Assembly (NCBI RefSeq): GCF_008086045.1
Contig: NZ_VSEY01000021.1
Coordinates: 161,485 to 225,484, forward strand
Length of the DNA stretch: 64,000 nt
Origin: Nonomuraea sp. PA05
GTDB taxonomy: Bacteria; Actinomycetota; Actinomycetes; Streptosporangiales; Streptosporangiaceae
Reading direction: 5' to 3'
The position numbers were made by a program, and so were the translations under genes. Shown in pieces: positions 17,756 through 27,426 of the stretch. Numbering within the stretch: position 1 is the stretch's first letter; each line of letters opens with the position of its first letter. Below the pieces are notes generated by a model. The model was not told the DNA's origin. It was given only the letters and a program-made list of their open reading frames with translations, and did not search any database.

Positions 17756-18886
17756 ATGAGGGAGAACCCCCTGGTCCTGCACGTATTGGGTGCTCGTCCC
17801 AATTTCGTGAAAGCGGCCCCGGTGGTGCGGGCACTCGGCGAGCTCGGCGTGCGGCAGGGCATCATCCACACTGGTCAGCACTATGACGCGCTGATGTCCG
17901 ACGTCTTCTTCGCCGACCTCGGCCTGCCCGAGCCGGTGGCGAACCTGGGGGTCGGCTCCGGCAGCCACGCCAAGCAGACGGCGGCGCTGCTCGTCGGCCT
18001 GGAGGAGGTCGTCCAGGAGCACGACCCCGACCTGGTCGTGGTCTACGGCGACGTCAACTCCACGCTGGCCGCGATCCTGGTCTGCGCCAAGCTGGGCGTG
18101 CCGACGGCGCACGTGGAGGCGGGGCTGCGCTCGTTCGACCGGGGCATGCCGGAAGAGGTCAACCGGGTCGTCACGGACGCGCTGGCCGACCTGCTCTTCG
18201 CCACCTCGCCGGAGGCGCTGGCGTTCCTGGCGAACGAGGGGGTGCCCGCGGCCAAGGTGCACCTGGTGGGCAACCCGATGATCGACAGCCTGTTCTCGGC
18301 GCTGCCGACGCTGGACCCGGCGCCGGTGGTGGCGCGGCTCGGCCTGCCGGAGCGCTACGCGGTCGCCACCCTGCACCGCCCCGCGAACGTGGACACCCCG
18401 GAAGCCGCCAGGGAGCTGGTGGACGCGGTGCTGGAGGTCTCGCGGCAGGTCCCGATCGTGGTGCCGATCCACCCGCGCGGCAAGGCGCGGCTGGCGGAGG
18501 CGGGCCTCGTGGACGGCGAGTCGATCAAGGTGGTCGATCCGCTGGGCTATGTGGACTTCCTCTCACTCGTACGCGGCGCCGCGCTGGTCGTCACGGACTC
18601 GGGCGGCGTCCAGGAGGAGACGACCATGCTGGGCGTCCCCTGCCTGACCGTCAGGCCCAACACCGAGCGGCCGATCACGATCACGCACGGCACGAACCGC
18701 CTGGTCACGCCCGCTCTGCTGCCCGCGGCGGCGGAGAAGGCGCTGGCCGACGGCGCCGCGACGCCCGCCGGCGAGCTGCCGGTCCTGTGGGACGGCAAGT
18801 CGGGGCCGCGCATCGCGACGGTGATCGCCGCGTGGCTCAAGGGGGACAACCTGGCACCCGCTTCTCAGGGCAAACGCCCCGAATGA
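17756..18886 (+). CDS. wecB: UDP-N-acetylglucosamine 2-epimerase (non-hydrolysing)
   Basis: 376 residues, the family length. Motifs: VLGARPNFVKAAP, HTGQHYDALMSDVFF, VVYGDVNSTLA, HVEAGLRSFDRGMPEE, NPMIDSLF, HRPANVD, and VTDSGGVQEETTMLGVPCLT. It interconverts UDP-GlcNAc and UDP-ManNAc in the cytoplasm, supplying the nearby dehydrogenase. The start has GGCGAGG upstream. It is divergent from the GT4 gene with only 56 bp between starts, so the two share a promoter region. Confidence 0.93.
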   Translation: MRENPLVLHVLGARPNFVKAAPVVRALGELGVRQGIIHTGQHYDALMSDVFFADLGLPEPVANLGVGSGSHAKQTAALLVGLEEVVQEHDPDLVVVYGDVNSTLAAILVCAKLGVPTAHVEAGLRSFDRGMPEEVNRVVTDALADLLFATSPEALAFLANEGVPAAKVHLVGNPMIDSLFSALPTLDPAPVVARLGLPERYAVATLHRPANVDTPEAARELVDAVLEVSRQVPIVVPIHPRGKARLAEAGLVDGESIKVVDPLGYVDFLSLVRGAALVVTDSGGVQEETTMLGVPCLTVRPNTERPITITHGTNRLVTPALLPAAAEKALADGAATPAGELPVLWDGKSGPRIATVIAAWLKGDNLAPASQGKRPE

Positions 18887-18941
18887 TGGCGGTATCCGCC
18901 GTACTATGACTTACCTCTGCTGAAGCGATTGGCGTACCACC

Positions 18942-20978
18942 ATGGCCGAAACCCCGGAACATCCCACTTACCAGCGACTCGGCCCCGTCAACTGGCTGCC
19001 CGAGGAGCGCAAGCTCGTCGAGCGGTACGAGGCGGAGGTCAGGGAGCTGCGCCGGCGGCTGGAGATCGCCGAGGCGAAGGCCGCGTACGCCAACTGGAAG
19101 CTGGAGGCCACGCAGGCCAAGCGGACGTTCAAGCTGGGCGAGGCCCTGGGCTCGAAGAGCCCGGGCAGGATCGTCGAGGCGGTGCGCTCCAGGGAGAAGG
19201 CGCCCAAGGCGCCCATCCCGGTGAGCCTGGCGACCGCCGCCGCCGAGAACCGGCCGCCGCAGGTCGAGGTGCCGGCCGTGAAGTGGCCGAACGGCCCGGT
19301 GAACCGGCCCGGCCTGAAGGTCGCGGTGATCCTGGACGACTTCTCCAGGATGGCCTTCCGCTACGAGTGGGACCAGATCGAGTTCGGCCTCAAGGACTGG
19401 CCGGAGATCTTCGCCGAGAAGCGGCCCGACCTGCTGTTCTGCGAGTCGGCCTGGCACGGCAACCAGGGCCGCTGGCGCTACCAGATGACCGGCACGAACG
19501 CTCCGAAGGACCCGCTGCGCGACCTGGTGGCGTGGTGCAGGAGCGAGGGCATCCCGACGGTCTTCTGGAACAAGGAGGACCCGCCGAACTTCGACTTCTT
19601 CATCGACACGGCCAAGCTGTTCGACTACGTGTTCACCTGCGACGGTGACATGCTGCCGAAATATCGGGAAATTTTGGGACACGACCGGGTGGACGTGCTG
19701 CAGTTCGCCGCCCAGCCCCGCGTACACAACCCGATCCAGCAGAACAAGGGCCGCCTGCACGACGTCGTCTTCGCCGGCATGTACTTCCGCGACAAGCACC
19801 CCGAGCGCCGCGAGCAGATGGAGATCGTCCTCGACCCGGTCCGCGAGCTGGGGATGCACATCTTCGCCCGCAACGGCGAGGTGGACGAGAAGTACGCCTG
19901 GCCGGAGAAGTACCGGCCGCACATCGTGGGCGAGCTGCCCTACGACCAGATGCTGGCCGCGTACCGGATGTACAAGGTCTTCCTGAACGTCAACTCGGTG
20001 CTCGACTCGCCGACCATGTGCGCGCGGCGCGTCTTCGAGCTGTCCGCCTGCTCGACCCCCGTCGTGTCGGGGTGGTCGCGGGCCATCGAGGAGACGTTCG
20101 GCGAGCTGATCCCGATCGCGCGCGAGCCGATCGAGTCCTACAACCAGGTGCTGCACCTGATCAACAGCCCCGAGCTGCGGGCCAGGATGGGACACCTGGC
20201 GATGCGCGAGGTCTTCGACAAGCACCTGTTCTCGCACCGCGTGGACCAGATCCTCCAGGACCTCGGCCACCACGTGACGCCCCGGTCGCGCTCGATCACC
20301 GTCGTGCTGCCCACCAACCGCGCCTCCCAGATCGAGCACGCGATCTCCTCGGTGGCCAAGCAGCTCCACCGGCCGCTGCAGCTCGTCATGGTGCTGCACG
20401 GGCTGGACATCGACCCCGTCGTGGTGGCTGACAAGGCCCGCATGGCGGGCATCACGGACGTCACCGTCCTGCCCGCCGACGCCTCGCTGTCGCTCGGCGC
20501 GTGCATGAACCTGGGCATCGCCGCCGCCGAGGGCGAGCTGATCGCCAAGATGGACGACGACAACCTGTACGGCGAGCACTACCTGTCGGACCTGGTGCGC
20601 TCCTTCGACTTCTCGGACGCGGAACTGACCGGCAAGGGCGCGCACTACGCCTACTTCGAGGGCAGCAACACCACCATGCTCCGGCTGCCCGGCCTGGAGC
20701 ACCGCTACTCGTGGCTGGTGCAGGGCGGCACGTTCCTCGGCAAGGCGGACCTGTTCCGCGCCTACCCGTTCGCCGACATCACCCGCGGCGAGGACACCCA
20801 CCTCGTGCGGCGGCTGAAGGAGGACGGCGTCAAGATCTACTCCGCCGACCGGTTCAACTTCGTCTACTGGCGCAGCGCCGACACCGCCATGCACACCTGG
20901 CAGGCGGACCACATCAAGCTGACCAGGAACGCCCAGTTCTCGTTCGTCGGCCGGCCGGACGCGCACGTCCTCATCTGA
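18942..20978 (+). CDS. Two-domain glycosyltransferase (CgeB-like GT-B plus GT2-like)
   Basis: 678 residues. A charged coiled-coil-like N-terminus (about 20-60, ERYEAEVRELRRRLEIAEAK) leads to a CgeB/DUF3880-like domain (about 120-450: VILDDFSRMAFRYEW, PTVFWNKEDPPNFDFFID, FAGMYFRDKHPERR, SACSTPVVSGWSRAIEE). A GT2-like domain follows (about 460-670) with VVLPTNRASQIEHAISSVAK and the metal-binding KMDDDNLYGEHYL. Two transferase modules in one chain suggest consecutive transfers on a repeating surface polymer. It lies 55 bp downstream of wecB, probably in the same operon. Confidence 0.85.
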   Translation: MAETPEHPTYQRLGPVNWLPEERKLVERYEAEVRELRRRLEIAEAKAAYANWKLEATQAKRTFKLGEALGSKSPGRIVEAVRSREKAPKAPIPVSLATAAAENRPPQVEVPAVKWPNGPVNRPGLKVAVILDDFSRMAFRYEWDQIEFGLKDWPEIFAEKRPDLLFCESAWHGNQGRWRYQMTGTNAPKDPLRDLVAWCRSEGIPTVFWNKEDPPNFDFFIDTAKLFDYVFTCDGDMLPKYREILGHDRVDVLQFAAQPRVHNPIQQNKGRLHDVVFAGMYFRDKHPERREQMEIVLDPVRELGMHIFARNGEVDEKYAWPEKYRPHIVGELPYDQMLAAYRMYKVFLNVNSVLDSPTMCARRVFELSACSTPVVSGWSRAIEETFGELIPIAREPIESYNQVLHLINSPELRARMGHLAMREVFDKHLFSHRVDQILQDLGHHVTPRSRSITVVLPTNRASQIEHAISSVAKQLHRPLQLVMVLHGLDIDPVVVADKARMAGITDVTVLPADASLSLGACMNLGIAAAEGELIAKMDDDNLYGEHYLSDLVRSFDFSDAELTGKGAHYAYFEGSNTTMLRLPGLEHRYSWLVQGGTFLGKADLFRAYPFADITRGEDTHLVRRLKEDGVKIYSADRFNFVYWRSADTAMHTWQADHIKLTRNAQFSFVGRPDAHVLI

Positions 20979-21046
20979 CTCTGCTCGGCCGGATCCCGGT
21001 GCCGGTGACCTGGACACCGGGCCTGCCGATGCGCGCCGGTGCGGGG

Positions 21047-21718
21047 CTACGCCTTCACGCGGGCGAGGTTCTGGTCGGCCAGGTTCGCCAGCTCGTACAG
21101 ACCCTGCGGCTTGACCCGCTGCCCGACCACCAGCATGCTCATGATCACATTCCCTCGCCTGATCATGACCGAGCCGATCTGCGCGTTGTTCTTGTCGCCC
21201 GCCGCCGTCGTCAGGTAGGCCCGCGACTGGTCGCCCTTGGCGGGCATGTCCAGCGTCTTGGTCTTGTACGTGACCTTCGTCCCGCCGACGTCGGCCGTGT
21301 AGTCGGCGCACTGCTTGGGCAGCGGCTCGGGGAAGGCCGCCGACGGCAGCGAGACCACCGCCTGGGTGATCGAGCCGCGGGCCGCCGAGAAGGCGACCAC
21401 CGCGGCGGGCGACTTGGCCACCTCCGGTTTGGCGGCGTCGAGCTGGGCCGCCCCCGCGCATTCAGGGTGCTGCGCCCTGGCCTTGCGGACCGCCTCCATC
21501 CCCTGTTGGGTGGACTTGAGCGCGCCGAACGCGCCGATCTCCGGCCCGTACGAGACGCTCATGCCCTTGGGCACCGGCAGCAGCGCGGCGCGCAGCTTGG
21601 CGCTCTCGGCGGACGCCTGCGGCGGCGCCGAGGCGGCGGGCGCCTTGGGCTCCTCCGCGGAGGAGCATCCGGCGATGACCAGAGTGCTCAGAAATATACT
21701 CGGAATGGCTTTATGCAT
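21047..21718 (-). CDS. Putative lipoprotein, unknown function
   Basis: 223 residues with a lipoprotein signal peptide: hydrophobic LSTLVIAGC, lipobox cysteine at residue 18, followed by an Ala/Pro/Ser-rich tether and a compact extracytoplasmic domain that carries two further cysteines (one in HPECAG, one in KQCADYT). No family is recognised; the general pattern resembles DUF3558/LpqH-like actinobacterial lipoproteins that sense or bind envelope ligands. It is convergent with the glycosyltransferase gene. Confidence 0.75.
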   Translation of the reverse strand: MHKAIPSIFLSTLVIAGCSSAEEPKAPAASAPPQASAESAKLRAALLPVPKGMSVSYGPEIGAFGALKSTQQGMEAVRKARAQHPECAGAAQLDAAKPEVAKSPAAVVAFSAARGSITQAVVSLPSAAFPEPLPKQCADYTADVGGTKVTYKTKTLDMPAKGDQSRAYLTTAAGDKNNAQIGSVMIRRGNVIMSMLVVGQRVKPQGLYELANLADQNLARVKA

Positions 21719-21979
21719 GGCCGCTCCTTTTCACTGCATGGACGTTGCACAAAACGCTAGAGCAAGCGGGGAGTGCGCAACCGAGTAACGTCGCTATTCG
21801 CGGGAATAAGCGGCTTCACGAGCGATTCCCGCTTCGCCGCCATGTCACTACCTGGGCCGATGCGGGCGAGCGTCACACCGACCGCCATATCGGCCGCGCG
21901 GTAATAGGGCGGGCAAAATGTTTCCCGAGGCCCTGCGCGTCCTGATGCGGCTTTTCTCCCGGCTGCTGATGATCGCGGC

Positions 21980-23494
21980 ATGAGCTTCTCTCCGCGCGCG
22001 CTCGGGATGGACGTGCCCATCACCCGCAGGGACTTCTTCGACGGCATCGCCGTGAGCTGCGTGGCCGGCAGCGCGGCCCACAAGCCTGTCAGCGACTCAC
22101 GGCCCTTCACGGTGCGCGGGGACACCAGTGAGGCGCTCAGCGTCGCGCACGCGCTGCGGGACGGCCGTTTCTGGGAGCACGCGGGCCCGCCCGTGCCGAC
22201 GGGCGAGAGCTACGACCTCGTCGTGGTCGGCGCGGGGCGCGGCGGGCGCGGCGCGGCGGCCGAGTGGCTGCGCCACCGCCCGGGGGCGAGCGTCCTGCTG
22301 CTGGACAACCACGACCATCTCGACGAGCGCGAGCCGGGGACCGCCGGCTTCGACGCGGTGATGTGCGACGCGGAGAGCTTCGGATCCGACACCCTGGTCG
22401 CGACCGGCTCCCCCGGCTGGATCGAGCGGCTGCCGATCGCCGAGCGGGCCAGGCGGGAGCTGCGCCTGCTGCACGACGACCCGCCCGACTGGTTCCCCGG
22501 CGTCCCGGCCGAGGGCAAGCAGGAGCGGCTGGCGGGGCTGACGTACTCGGGGTTCCTGCGGGAGGTGTGCGGGGCGCATCCCGACGTGGAGCGGTTCTGC
22601 CGGACCATGCCGAGCGCCGAGTGGGGGTACGACACGCGGGCGTTCGGCGCGATCGACGCCTGGGGCACCGGGTATCCGGGGTTCGCCGGGCTGAAGCTCG
22701 GCGAGCAGCCGTCCAGGTTCAACTCGCCGACCGTGCGCGGCCGCTGGCACGGGGCCGCGCCCGCCGCCGCCGTGCCGGCGCTGGACGGGCGGGTGCGGGT
22801 GCGGACGTCCAGCCCGGTGGTGTCCGTGCGGGACGGCGCCGGGTTCGCGACCGTGGGCTACTTCGACGGGCACCGGGTGCTCACCGTGGCCGCGGGTGCG
22901 GTGATCCTGGCGTGCTGGAGCGCCGTGGTGCCGTACCTGGTGCCCGAGCTGCCGGCGGAGCGGCGGCGGGCGCTGCGGCAGGCGACGCGGGTGCCGCTGC
23001 TGGAGGCGGCCGTGCGGCTGCGTGACGCGGGCGCGTGGCGGCGGCTGGGCGTGCGGCGGGTGCGGTGGACGGGCGCCTACTGGTGCGCTTCGGCGTTCAC
23101 GCCTCCGGACACCGTGCGGCTGCTGGCCACGCCGTGCCGGTCGGAGCTGGGGCCGGGCGCGGGGTCGGCGGCGGGCCGGCGGGAGCTGCTCATGACGCCG
23201 TACAGCACGCTGGAGCACACCGTCCGCGACCAGCTCGCCCGGCTGCTCGGGCCGGTCGGCTTCGATCCGGGCGGCGGCATCGCGGAGATCACGGTGCACC
23301 GGTGGGGTCACGCGCTGGCGCCCGAGTACTGCCGGCCGTGGCACGCGTTCTACCCGGACGGGCCCTTCCCTTCGGACGCGGCGCGGGGGCGGTTCGGCAG
23401 GATCGCGATCGCGGGCTCCGACGCCGTGCCCGCAGCCCGCGGCGAGGCGGCCATGGCGGCTGCTGTGCGAGCCGTGGAGGAGCTGACGCGATGA
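21980..23494 (+). CDS. Spermidine dehydrogenase-like FAD amine oxidase
   Basis: 504 residues. The N-terminus reads GMDVPITRRDFFDGIAVSC, closely like the start of bacterial spermidine dehydrogenases and possibly a twin-arginine signal (TRRDFF). The FAD motif is DLVVVGAGRGGRGAAAEW at about 76-93, followed by LLLDNHDHLDERE. SGFLREVCG and a C-terminal FGRIAIAGSDA segment with AAMAAAVRAVEEL match the flavoprotein fold. The likely reaction is oxidation of a polyamine or other amine. The gene overlaps the PrsW gene by four bases (ATGA), so the two are probably co-translated. Confidence 0.75.
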   Translation: MSFSPRALGMDVPITRRDFFDGIAVSCVAGSAAHKPVSDSRPFTVRGDTSEALSVAHALRDGRFWEHAGPPVPTGESYDLVVVGAGRGGRGAAAEWLRHRPGASVLLLDNHDHLDEREPGTAGFDAVMCDAESFGSDTLVATGSPGWIERLPIAERARRELRLLHDDPPDWFPGVPAEGKQERLAGLTYSGFLREVCGAHPDVERFCRTMPSAEWGYDTRAFGAIDAWGTGYPGFAGLKLGEQPSRFNSPTVRGRWHGAAPAAAVPALDGRVRVRTSSPVVSVRDGAGFATVGYFDGHRVLTVAAGAVILACWSAVVPYLVPELPAERRRALRQATRVPLLEAAVRLRDAGAWRRLGVRRVRWTGAYWCASAFTPPDTVRLLATPCRSELGPGAGSAAGRRELLMTPYSTLEHTVRDQLARLLGPVGFDPGGGIAEITVHRWGHALAPEYCRPWHAFYPDGPFPSDAARGRFGRIAIAGSDAVPAARGEAAMAAAVRAVEELTR

Positions 23495-24375
23495 AGGCCC
23501 CGATGACGGCCCCGATGACGGCACTGTGGCTGCGGATCTTCCTGACGGGGCTGGTGCTGTGGCTGGCCACCGTCGTGGTGACCGCCTGGACGGGCAACTC
23601 CAACCTGGTGCCGACCGTGGTGCTGTTCGGCAGCTTCCTGGTGCCGGTGACGTTCGTGGTGTGGGCGTACGGGCGTGGGCGCTCGGCCGAGGTGACGGTC
23701 GAGCGGTTGTTCGTGGCCTTCGTGGTGGGCGGCGTGCTGGGCGTGCTCGGCGCGTCGCTGCTGGAGAGCTGGCTGCTGCGGCCGTCGGTCCTGGTGTACG
23801 TGCTGGTCGGCCTGATCGAGGAGGGCGTCAAGCTGGCGGCCCTGATCTTCGTCACCCGGCACGTGGCCAGGCGTGTGACCAGGGACGGCGTGGTGCTGGG
23901 CGCAACCGTGGGCTTCGGCTTCGCCGCCTTCGAGAGCGCGGGGTACGCCTTCAACGCCCTGTTCACCGCCGACGGCCTGTCGCTGACGCAGCTCGTGGAG
24001 ACCGAGGTGCTGCGCGGCATCCTGACCCCTGTCGGGCACGGCCTGTGGACAGCGATCACGGGCGGGGCGCTGTTCCGCGCGGGCGGCAGGCTGACGGGGC
24101 CTGTCCTGCTGACCTATCTGGGCGTCTCGCTGCTGCACGCGTTGTGGGACTCGATGAGCGCCATCGCGATCGCGCTCACGCTGGTGCTGACCGGGCGGCC
24201 GTGGCAGTTCGAGCTGCTGCGCATCGGCCGGGTGCCGCACGTGACGGACTGGCAGGTGCACGTGTACACGGTGCTGAACTGGACGGGGCTCATCGTGATC
24301 TCGCTGGTCGCGATCGGGTGGTTGTGGACCACCGTGGTTACGGATCGTCGCGATCGGGGGATCTTGTCCCAATAA
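23491..24375 (+). CDS. prsW: PrsW-family intramembrane metalloprotease
   Basis: 294 residues, about eight hydrophobic helices. The family's conserved motifs are visible: LIEEGVKLAAL (Glu-Glu-x-x-Lys), FGFAAFESAGYAF, TPVGHGLWTAITG and LLHALWDS. PrsW proteins of other bacteria perform site-1 cleavage of anti-sigma factors; the target here is unknown and none of the obvious anti-sigma genes is adjacent. ATG 23491 overlaps the stop of the flavoprotein gene. The 24376-24497 interval after it separates it from the conservon. Confidence 0.88.
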   Translation: MKAPMTAPMTALWLRIFLTGLVLWLATVVVTAWTGNSNLVPTVVLFGSFLVPVTFVVWAYGRGRSAEVTVERLFVAFVVGGVLGVLGASLLESWLLRPSVLVYVLVGLIEEGVKLAALIFVTRHVARRVTRDGVVLGATVGFGFAAFESAGYAFNALFTADGLSLTQLVETEVLRGILTPVGHGLWTAITGGALFRAGGRLTGPVLLTYLGVSLLHALWDSMSAIAIALTLVLTGRPWQFELLRIGRVPHVTDWQVHVYTVLNWTGLIVISLVAIGWLWTTVVTDRRDRGILSQ

Positions 24376-24450
24376 TCACGGTAATGAACGTGTTCCTCCC
24401 ACTGCGCCGGAAGCATAATCGGTGCTAGTCTCCTGTGCGATCTTCCGGAG

Positions 24451-24462
24451 GTGTATTTACAC
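24451..24462. promoter_or_regulatory. Small palindrome upstream of conservon
   Basis: GTGTATTTACAC, five-base arms around TT, in the AT-richer leader 36-47 bp before the chosen conservon kinase start. It could be an operator or overlap a promoter. Position and symmetry are the only support. Confidence 0.25.
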
Positions 24463-24497
24463 AAGGTGTGGAAATGCCCCCGACTCGAGGTTGGGAC

Positions 24498-26663
24498 ATG
24501 GGCTCGCGAAACCGGTCAATTCGGTTCAAGATCTTTTTATTGCTGCTGCTACCCCTCCTGTCTCTGAGCGCGCTCTGGGGTTTCGTCCTCAACCTCACCA
24601 TGGGCGACGCGCAGTCACTGCTCCGCGCGAACACGCTCTACGACACGATCGGCGTCACCTCCACCGACCTGGGATTACAGCTTCAGGCCGAACGCGTGCG
24701 CTCCGCGGAGGCGCTCACCACGCGTAAGCTCACCGAGGTGCTCGGCGGCCAGCGCGCCCGCACCGACAAGGCCGTCGCCGACTTCAGGCAGGCCGTCACG
24801 GACGCCGGCGGCGCGGTCGGCGACGACCTCAGCCGCTCGCTCGACAACCTCAACATGGCACTCGACAGGCTCGCCCTGATCCGGTCGGACATCGACAACG
24901 GGATCAGCTCCCGCCTGGTCGGCCTGACCGAGTACAACCGCGTGCTCGACGCCATCTTCCAGCTCTACGACCACCTCATCTCCGTCTCCGACCTGGAGAT
25001 CTTCCAGCAGGCGTCGTCGCTGCAGGCCATGGGCATGGCCAGGGAGTACATCGCCAGGGAGCACGCGCTGGCCATCGGCGCGCTGGCCGACAGGCGGCTC
25101 ACCCCGCAGGAGACGGCCGCCTTCACCGAGTACGCGGCCTCCAGGAAGTTCCTGCACTCGCGCGGCCTGGCCGGGCTCGAAGTGACGCTGCGCAGGCCGT
25201 ACGAGCAGATCTTCGCCACCGAGCCGTTCCTCACCTTCGCCACCATGGAGTCGCGCGTCATCAAGACCGGCGCGCCTCCCCCCGACGAGGACGGCTGGCA
25301 CCGCGCGGTCGACAAGCTCACCGCCCGCCTCGACGACCTCGGCAAGACCTCCTCCGACACCCTGGCCGCCCGAACGTCGCAGGCCGCGACCGGCACCGTC
25401 GTGGAGATCGCCATCGCGGGCGGTCTCGGCTTGATCGCCGTGCTCGCGTCGATCATCATCTCTGTACGCTTCGGTCGCCGGCTGGCCGGAGAGCTGGCAG
25501 GGCTGCGCACCGCCGCGGTCGAGCTGTCGCGCGAGCGGCTGCCCGACATCGTGGCGCGGCTGCGCAGGGGCGAGGACGTCGACGTGCGGAAGGAGGCCAA
25601 GTCGATCAAGGTGAGCGGTTCCGCTGAGATCACCGACGTGGCCAGGGCCTTCGGGTACGTGCAGCGCACCGCCGTGACGGCGGCCGTCGGCCAGGCAGCG
25701 CTGCGGCGCGGCGTCGGCCAGGTCTTCCTCAACCTCGCCCGGCGCAAGCAGGGCCTGCTGCACCGCCAGCTCGCGCTGCTCGACGGCATGCAGCGCCGTA
25801 CGCACGCCCCCGACAGGCTGGAGGAGCTCTTCCGCCTGGACCACCTGACCACCCGCATGCGGCGGCACGCCGAGAGCCTGATCGTGCTGTCGGGCGCCGC
25901 GCCGGGGCGGGCCTGGCGCAAGCCGGTGCCCGTGATCGACATCGTGCGCGCCGCGGTCGCCGAGATCGAGGACTACACCAGGGTCTCCGTGGAGACGATG
26001 CCCGCGGGAGCCATCGACGGCACCGCCGCGGCCGACGTCACCCACCTGCTGGCCGAGCTGGTCGAGAACGCCACCATCTACTCGCCGCCCGACACCGTGG
26101 TCCAGGTGCGCGGCGACCTGGTCAGCAACGGCTACGTCATCGAGATCGAGGACAAGGGGCTCGGGCTGCCGGCCACCGAGTACGCGCGGTTCAACGCGCT
26201 GCTCGCCGCGCCCCCCGAGTTCGACCTGGCCGACAGCGACCAGCTCGGCCTCTTCGTGGTCGCCACGCTGGCCCAGCGGCACGGCATCAAGGTGCTGCTG
26301 CGCCGCTCGCCGTTCGGCGGCACCACGGTCATCGTGCTGGTGCCGCGCTCGGTGGTGACCGAGCAGTCCGCGCTGGAGGCGGCCGGCGGCGACGGCAAGG
26401 CCGCGCTGCCGAACAGGACGAGGAAGAAGGCGCTCGCGGTCGTGAGCTCCGGCACCCACGCGGGGCTGCCGAGGCGGGTGCGGCAGACCAATCTGGCGCC
26501 CCAGCTCAACAACGTGCCGACTGAGCCCGAGCCGGCGCCCGAGCAGCCGGCCGAACGCTCTCCCGACGAGGTTCGCGACCTGTTCTCCGCCTTCCAGCGG
26601 GGAACGCAACGCGCCAGAGAAGAAGCCTCCGAGGAGGGGCCCATGAGTAAGGGGGACGCATGA
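24498..26663 (+). CDS. cvnA: Conservon sensor histidine kinase (CvnA-type)
   Basis: About 721 residues from ATG 24498, which has GAGG seven bases upstream; ATG 24474 is an alternative. TM1 is at about 11-33, an extracellular helical region of about 265 residues resembles the nitrate/nitrite-sensing domain of these kinases, TM2 is near 300-325, a HAMP-like segment follows, then a dimerisation region (LDHLTTRMRRHAESLIVLSG) and an ATPase domain with N box (LLAELVENATIYSPP, about 515) and G box (EDKGLGLP). There is no canonical HisKA histidine motif, as usual for this family. First gene of a four-gene operon with ATGA overlap to the next. Confidence 0.88.
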   Translation: MGSRNRSIRFKIFLLLLLPLLSLSALWGFVLNLTMGDAQSLLRANTLYDTIGVTSTDLGLQLQAERVRSAEALTTRKLTEVLGGQRARTDKAVADFRQAVTDAGGAVGDDLSRSLDNLNMALDRLALIRSDIDNGISSRLVGLTEYNRVLDAIFQLYDHLISVSDLEIFQQASSLQAMGMAREYIAREHALAIGALADRRLTPQETAAFTEYAASRKFLHSRGLAGLEVTLRRPYEQIFATEPFLTFATMESRVIKTGAPPPDEDGWHRAVDKLTARLDDLGKTSSDTLAARTSQAATGTVVEIAIAGGLGLIAVLASIIISVRFGRRLAGELAGLRTAAVELSRERLPDIVARLRRGEDVDVRKEAKSIKVSGSAEITDVARAFGYVQRTAVTAAVGQAALRRGVGQVFLNLARRKQGLLHRQLALLDGMQRRTHAPDRLEELFRLDHLTTRMRRHAESLIVLSGAAPGRAWRKPVPVIDIVRAAVAEIEDYTRVSVETMPAGAIDGTAAADVTHLLAELVENATIYSPPDTVVQVRGDLVSNGYVIEIEDKGLGLPATEYARFNALLAAPPEFDLADSDQLGLFVVATLAQRHGIKVLLRRSPFGGTTVIVLVPRSVVTEQSALEAAGGDGKAALPNRTRKKALAVVSSGTHAGLPRRVRQTNLAPQLNNVPTEPEPAPEQPAERSPDEVRDLFSAFQRGTQRAREEASEEGPMSKGDA

Positions 26664-27067
26664 GTGCGCCGAGCACCAACACCGGTGAGCTGAACTGGCT
26701 GCTGGACGACCTCGCCACGAGGGTCGCCGCCGTACGCCAGGCGGTCATCCTGTCGACCGACGGCCTGGCCGTGGGTCATTCCAAGGCGCTGACCCGCGAG
26801 GACGCCGAGCACCTGTCGGCCGTGGCGGCCGGGTTCCAGAGCCTGGCCCGCGGCACCGGGCGGCACTTCGGCGGCGGCGACGTGCGCCAGACCATCGTGG
26901 AGATGGAGTCGGCGTTCCTGTTCGTGACGGCCGCCGGCCAGGGCACCTGCCTGGCCGTCATCGCCGACGCGAACGTGGACGTCGGCCAGATCGCCTACGA
27001 GATGGCGATGCTGGTCAAGCGGGTGGGCCAGCACATCACCACCAACCCGCGCGCTGGAGCGTCATGA
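26660..27067 (+). CDS. cvnB: Roadblock/LC7 domain protein (CvnB-type)
   Basis: 135 residues, a single roadblock/LC7 domain (about 8-120) with the family sequence LNWLLDDLATRVAAVRQAV, STDGLAVGHSK and FVTAAGQGTCLAVIAD. In conservons this protein is thought to pair with the small GTPase as a regulator at the membrane, in a manner analogous to MglB. It overlaps both neighbours by four bases (26660-26663 and 27064-27067), indicating translational coupling. Confidence 0.92.
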   Translation: MSAPSTNTGELNWLLDDLATRVAAVRQAVILSTDGLAVGHSKALTREDAEHLSAVAAGFQSLARGTGRHFGGGDVRQTIVEMESAFLFVTAAGQGTCLAVIADANVDVGQIAYEMAMLVKRVGQHITTNPRAGAS

Positions 27068-27426
27068 GCGATAGCCCGCAGTGGTTCGATGAGGAGGCGG
27101 GACCGGTCGTCCGGCCTTATGCTCTCATTCGCGGTCGCACACGCTCATCAGGAGACGCGTTCGACCTCGTGGCCACCGTGCGCGCCATCGGCGATCCCCC
27201 TGGCGAGCTCGGGCCCGAACAGCAACTCATCCTGCGGGCGGCACGTGAACCGATCTCGCTGGCCGACCTGGCCGTCGAGCTCGACCTGCCCGTCGGTGTC
27301 GTCCGGGTGCTACTCGGCGACATGCGTGACCACGGACTCATCTCGGTGACGTCGCCCTCAGCCGGAGGAGCGCGGTCGAATGAGCGCATTCTCAAGGAAG
27401 TGATCAATGGACTCCGTGCTCTCTGA
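27064..27426 (+). CDS. cvnC: DUF742 protein (CvnC-type)
   Basis: 120 residues with the DUF742 hallmark WFDEEAGPVVRPYALIRGRT at the N-terminus and a winged-helix-like C-terminal half (ISLADLAVELDLPVGVVRVL) ending LKEVINGLRAL. The family is a conserved conservon component of unproved biochemical role; the HTH-like half suggests DNA or protein binding. The GTPase start lies inside its last 20 bp. Confidence 0.92.
   Translation: MSDSPQWFDEEAGPVVRPYALIRGRTRSSGDAFDLVATVRAIGDPPGELGPEQQLILRAAREPISLADLAVELDLPVGVVRVLLGDMRDHGLISVTSPSAGGARSNERILKEVINGLRAL

Noticed and set aside
18837..21461. An 874-codon open frame on the minus strand
   Set aside because: It is opposite to the double glycosyltransferase and has the Arg/Gly/Val-rich composition of an antisense shadow.
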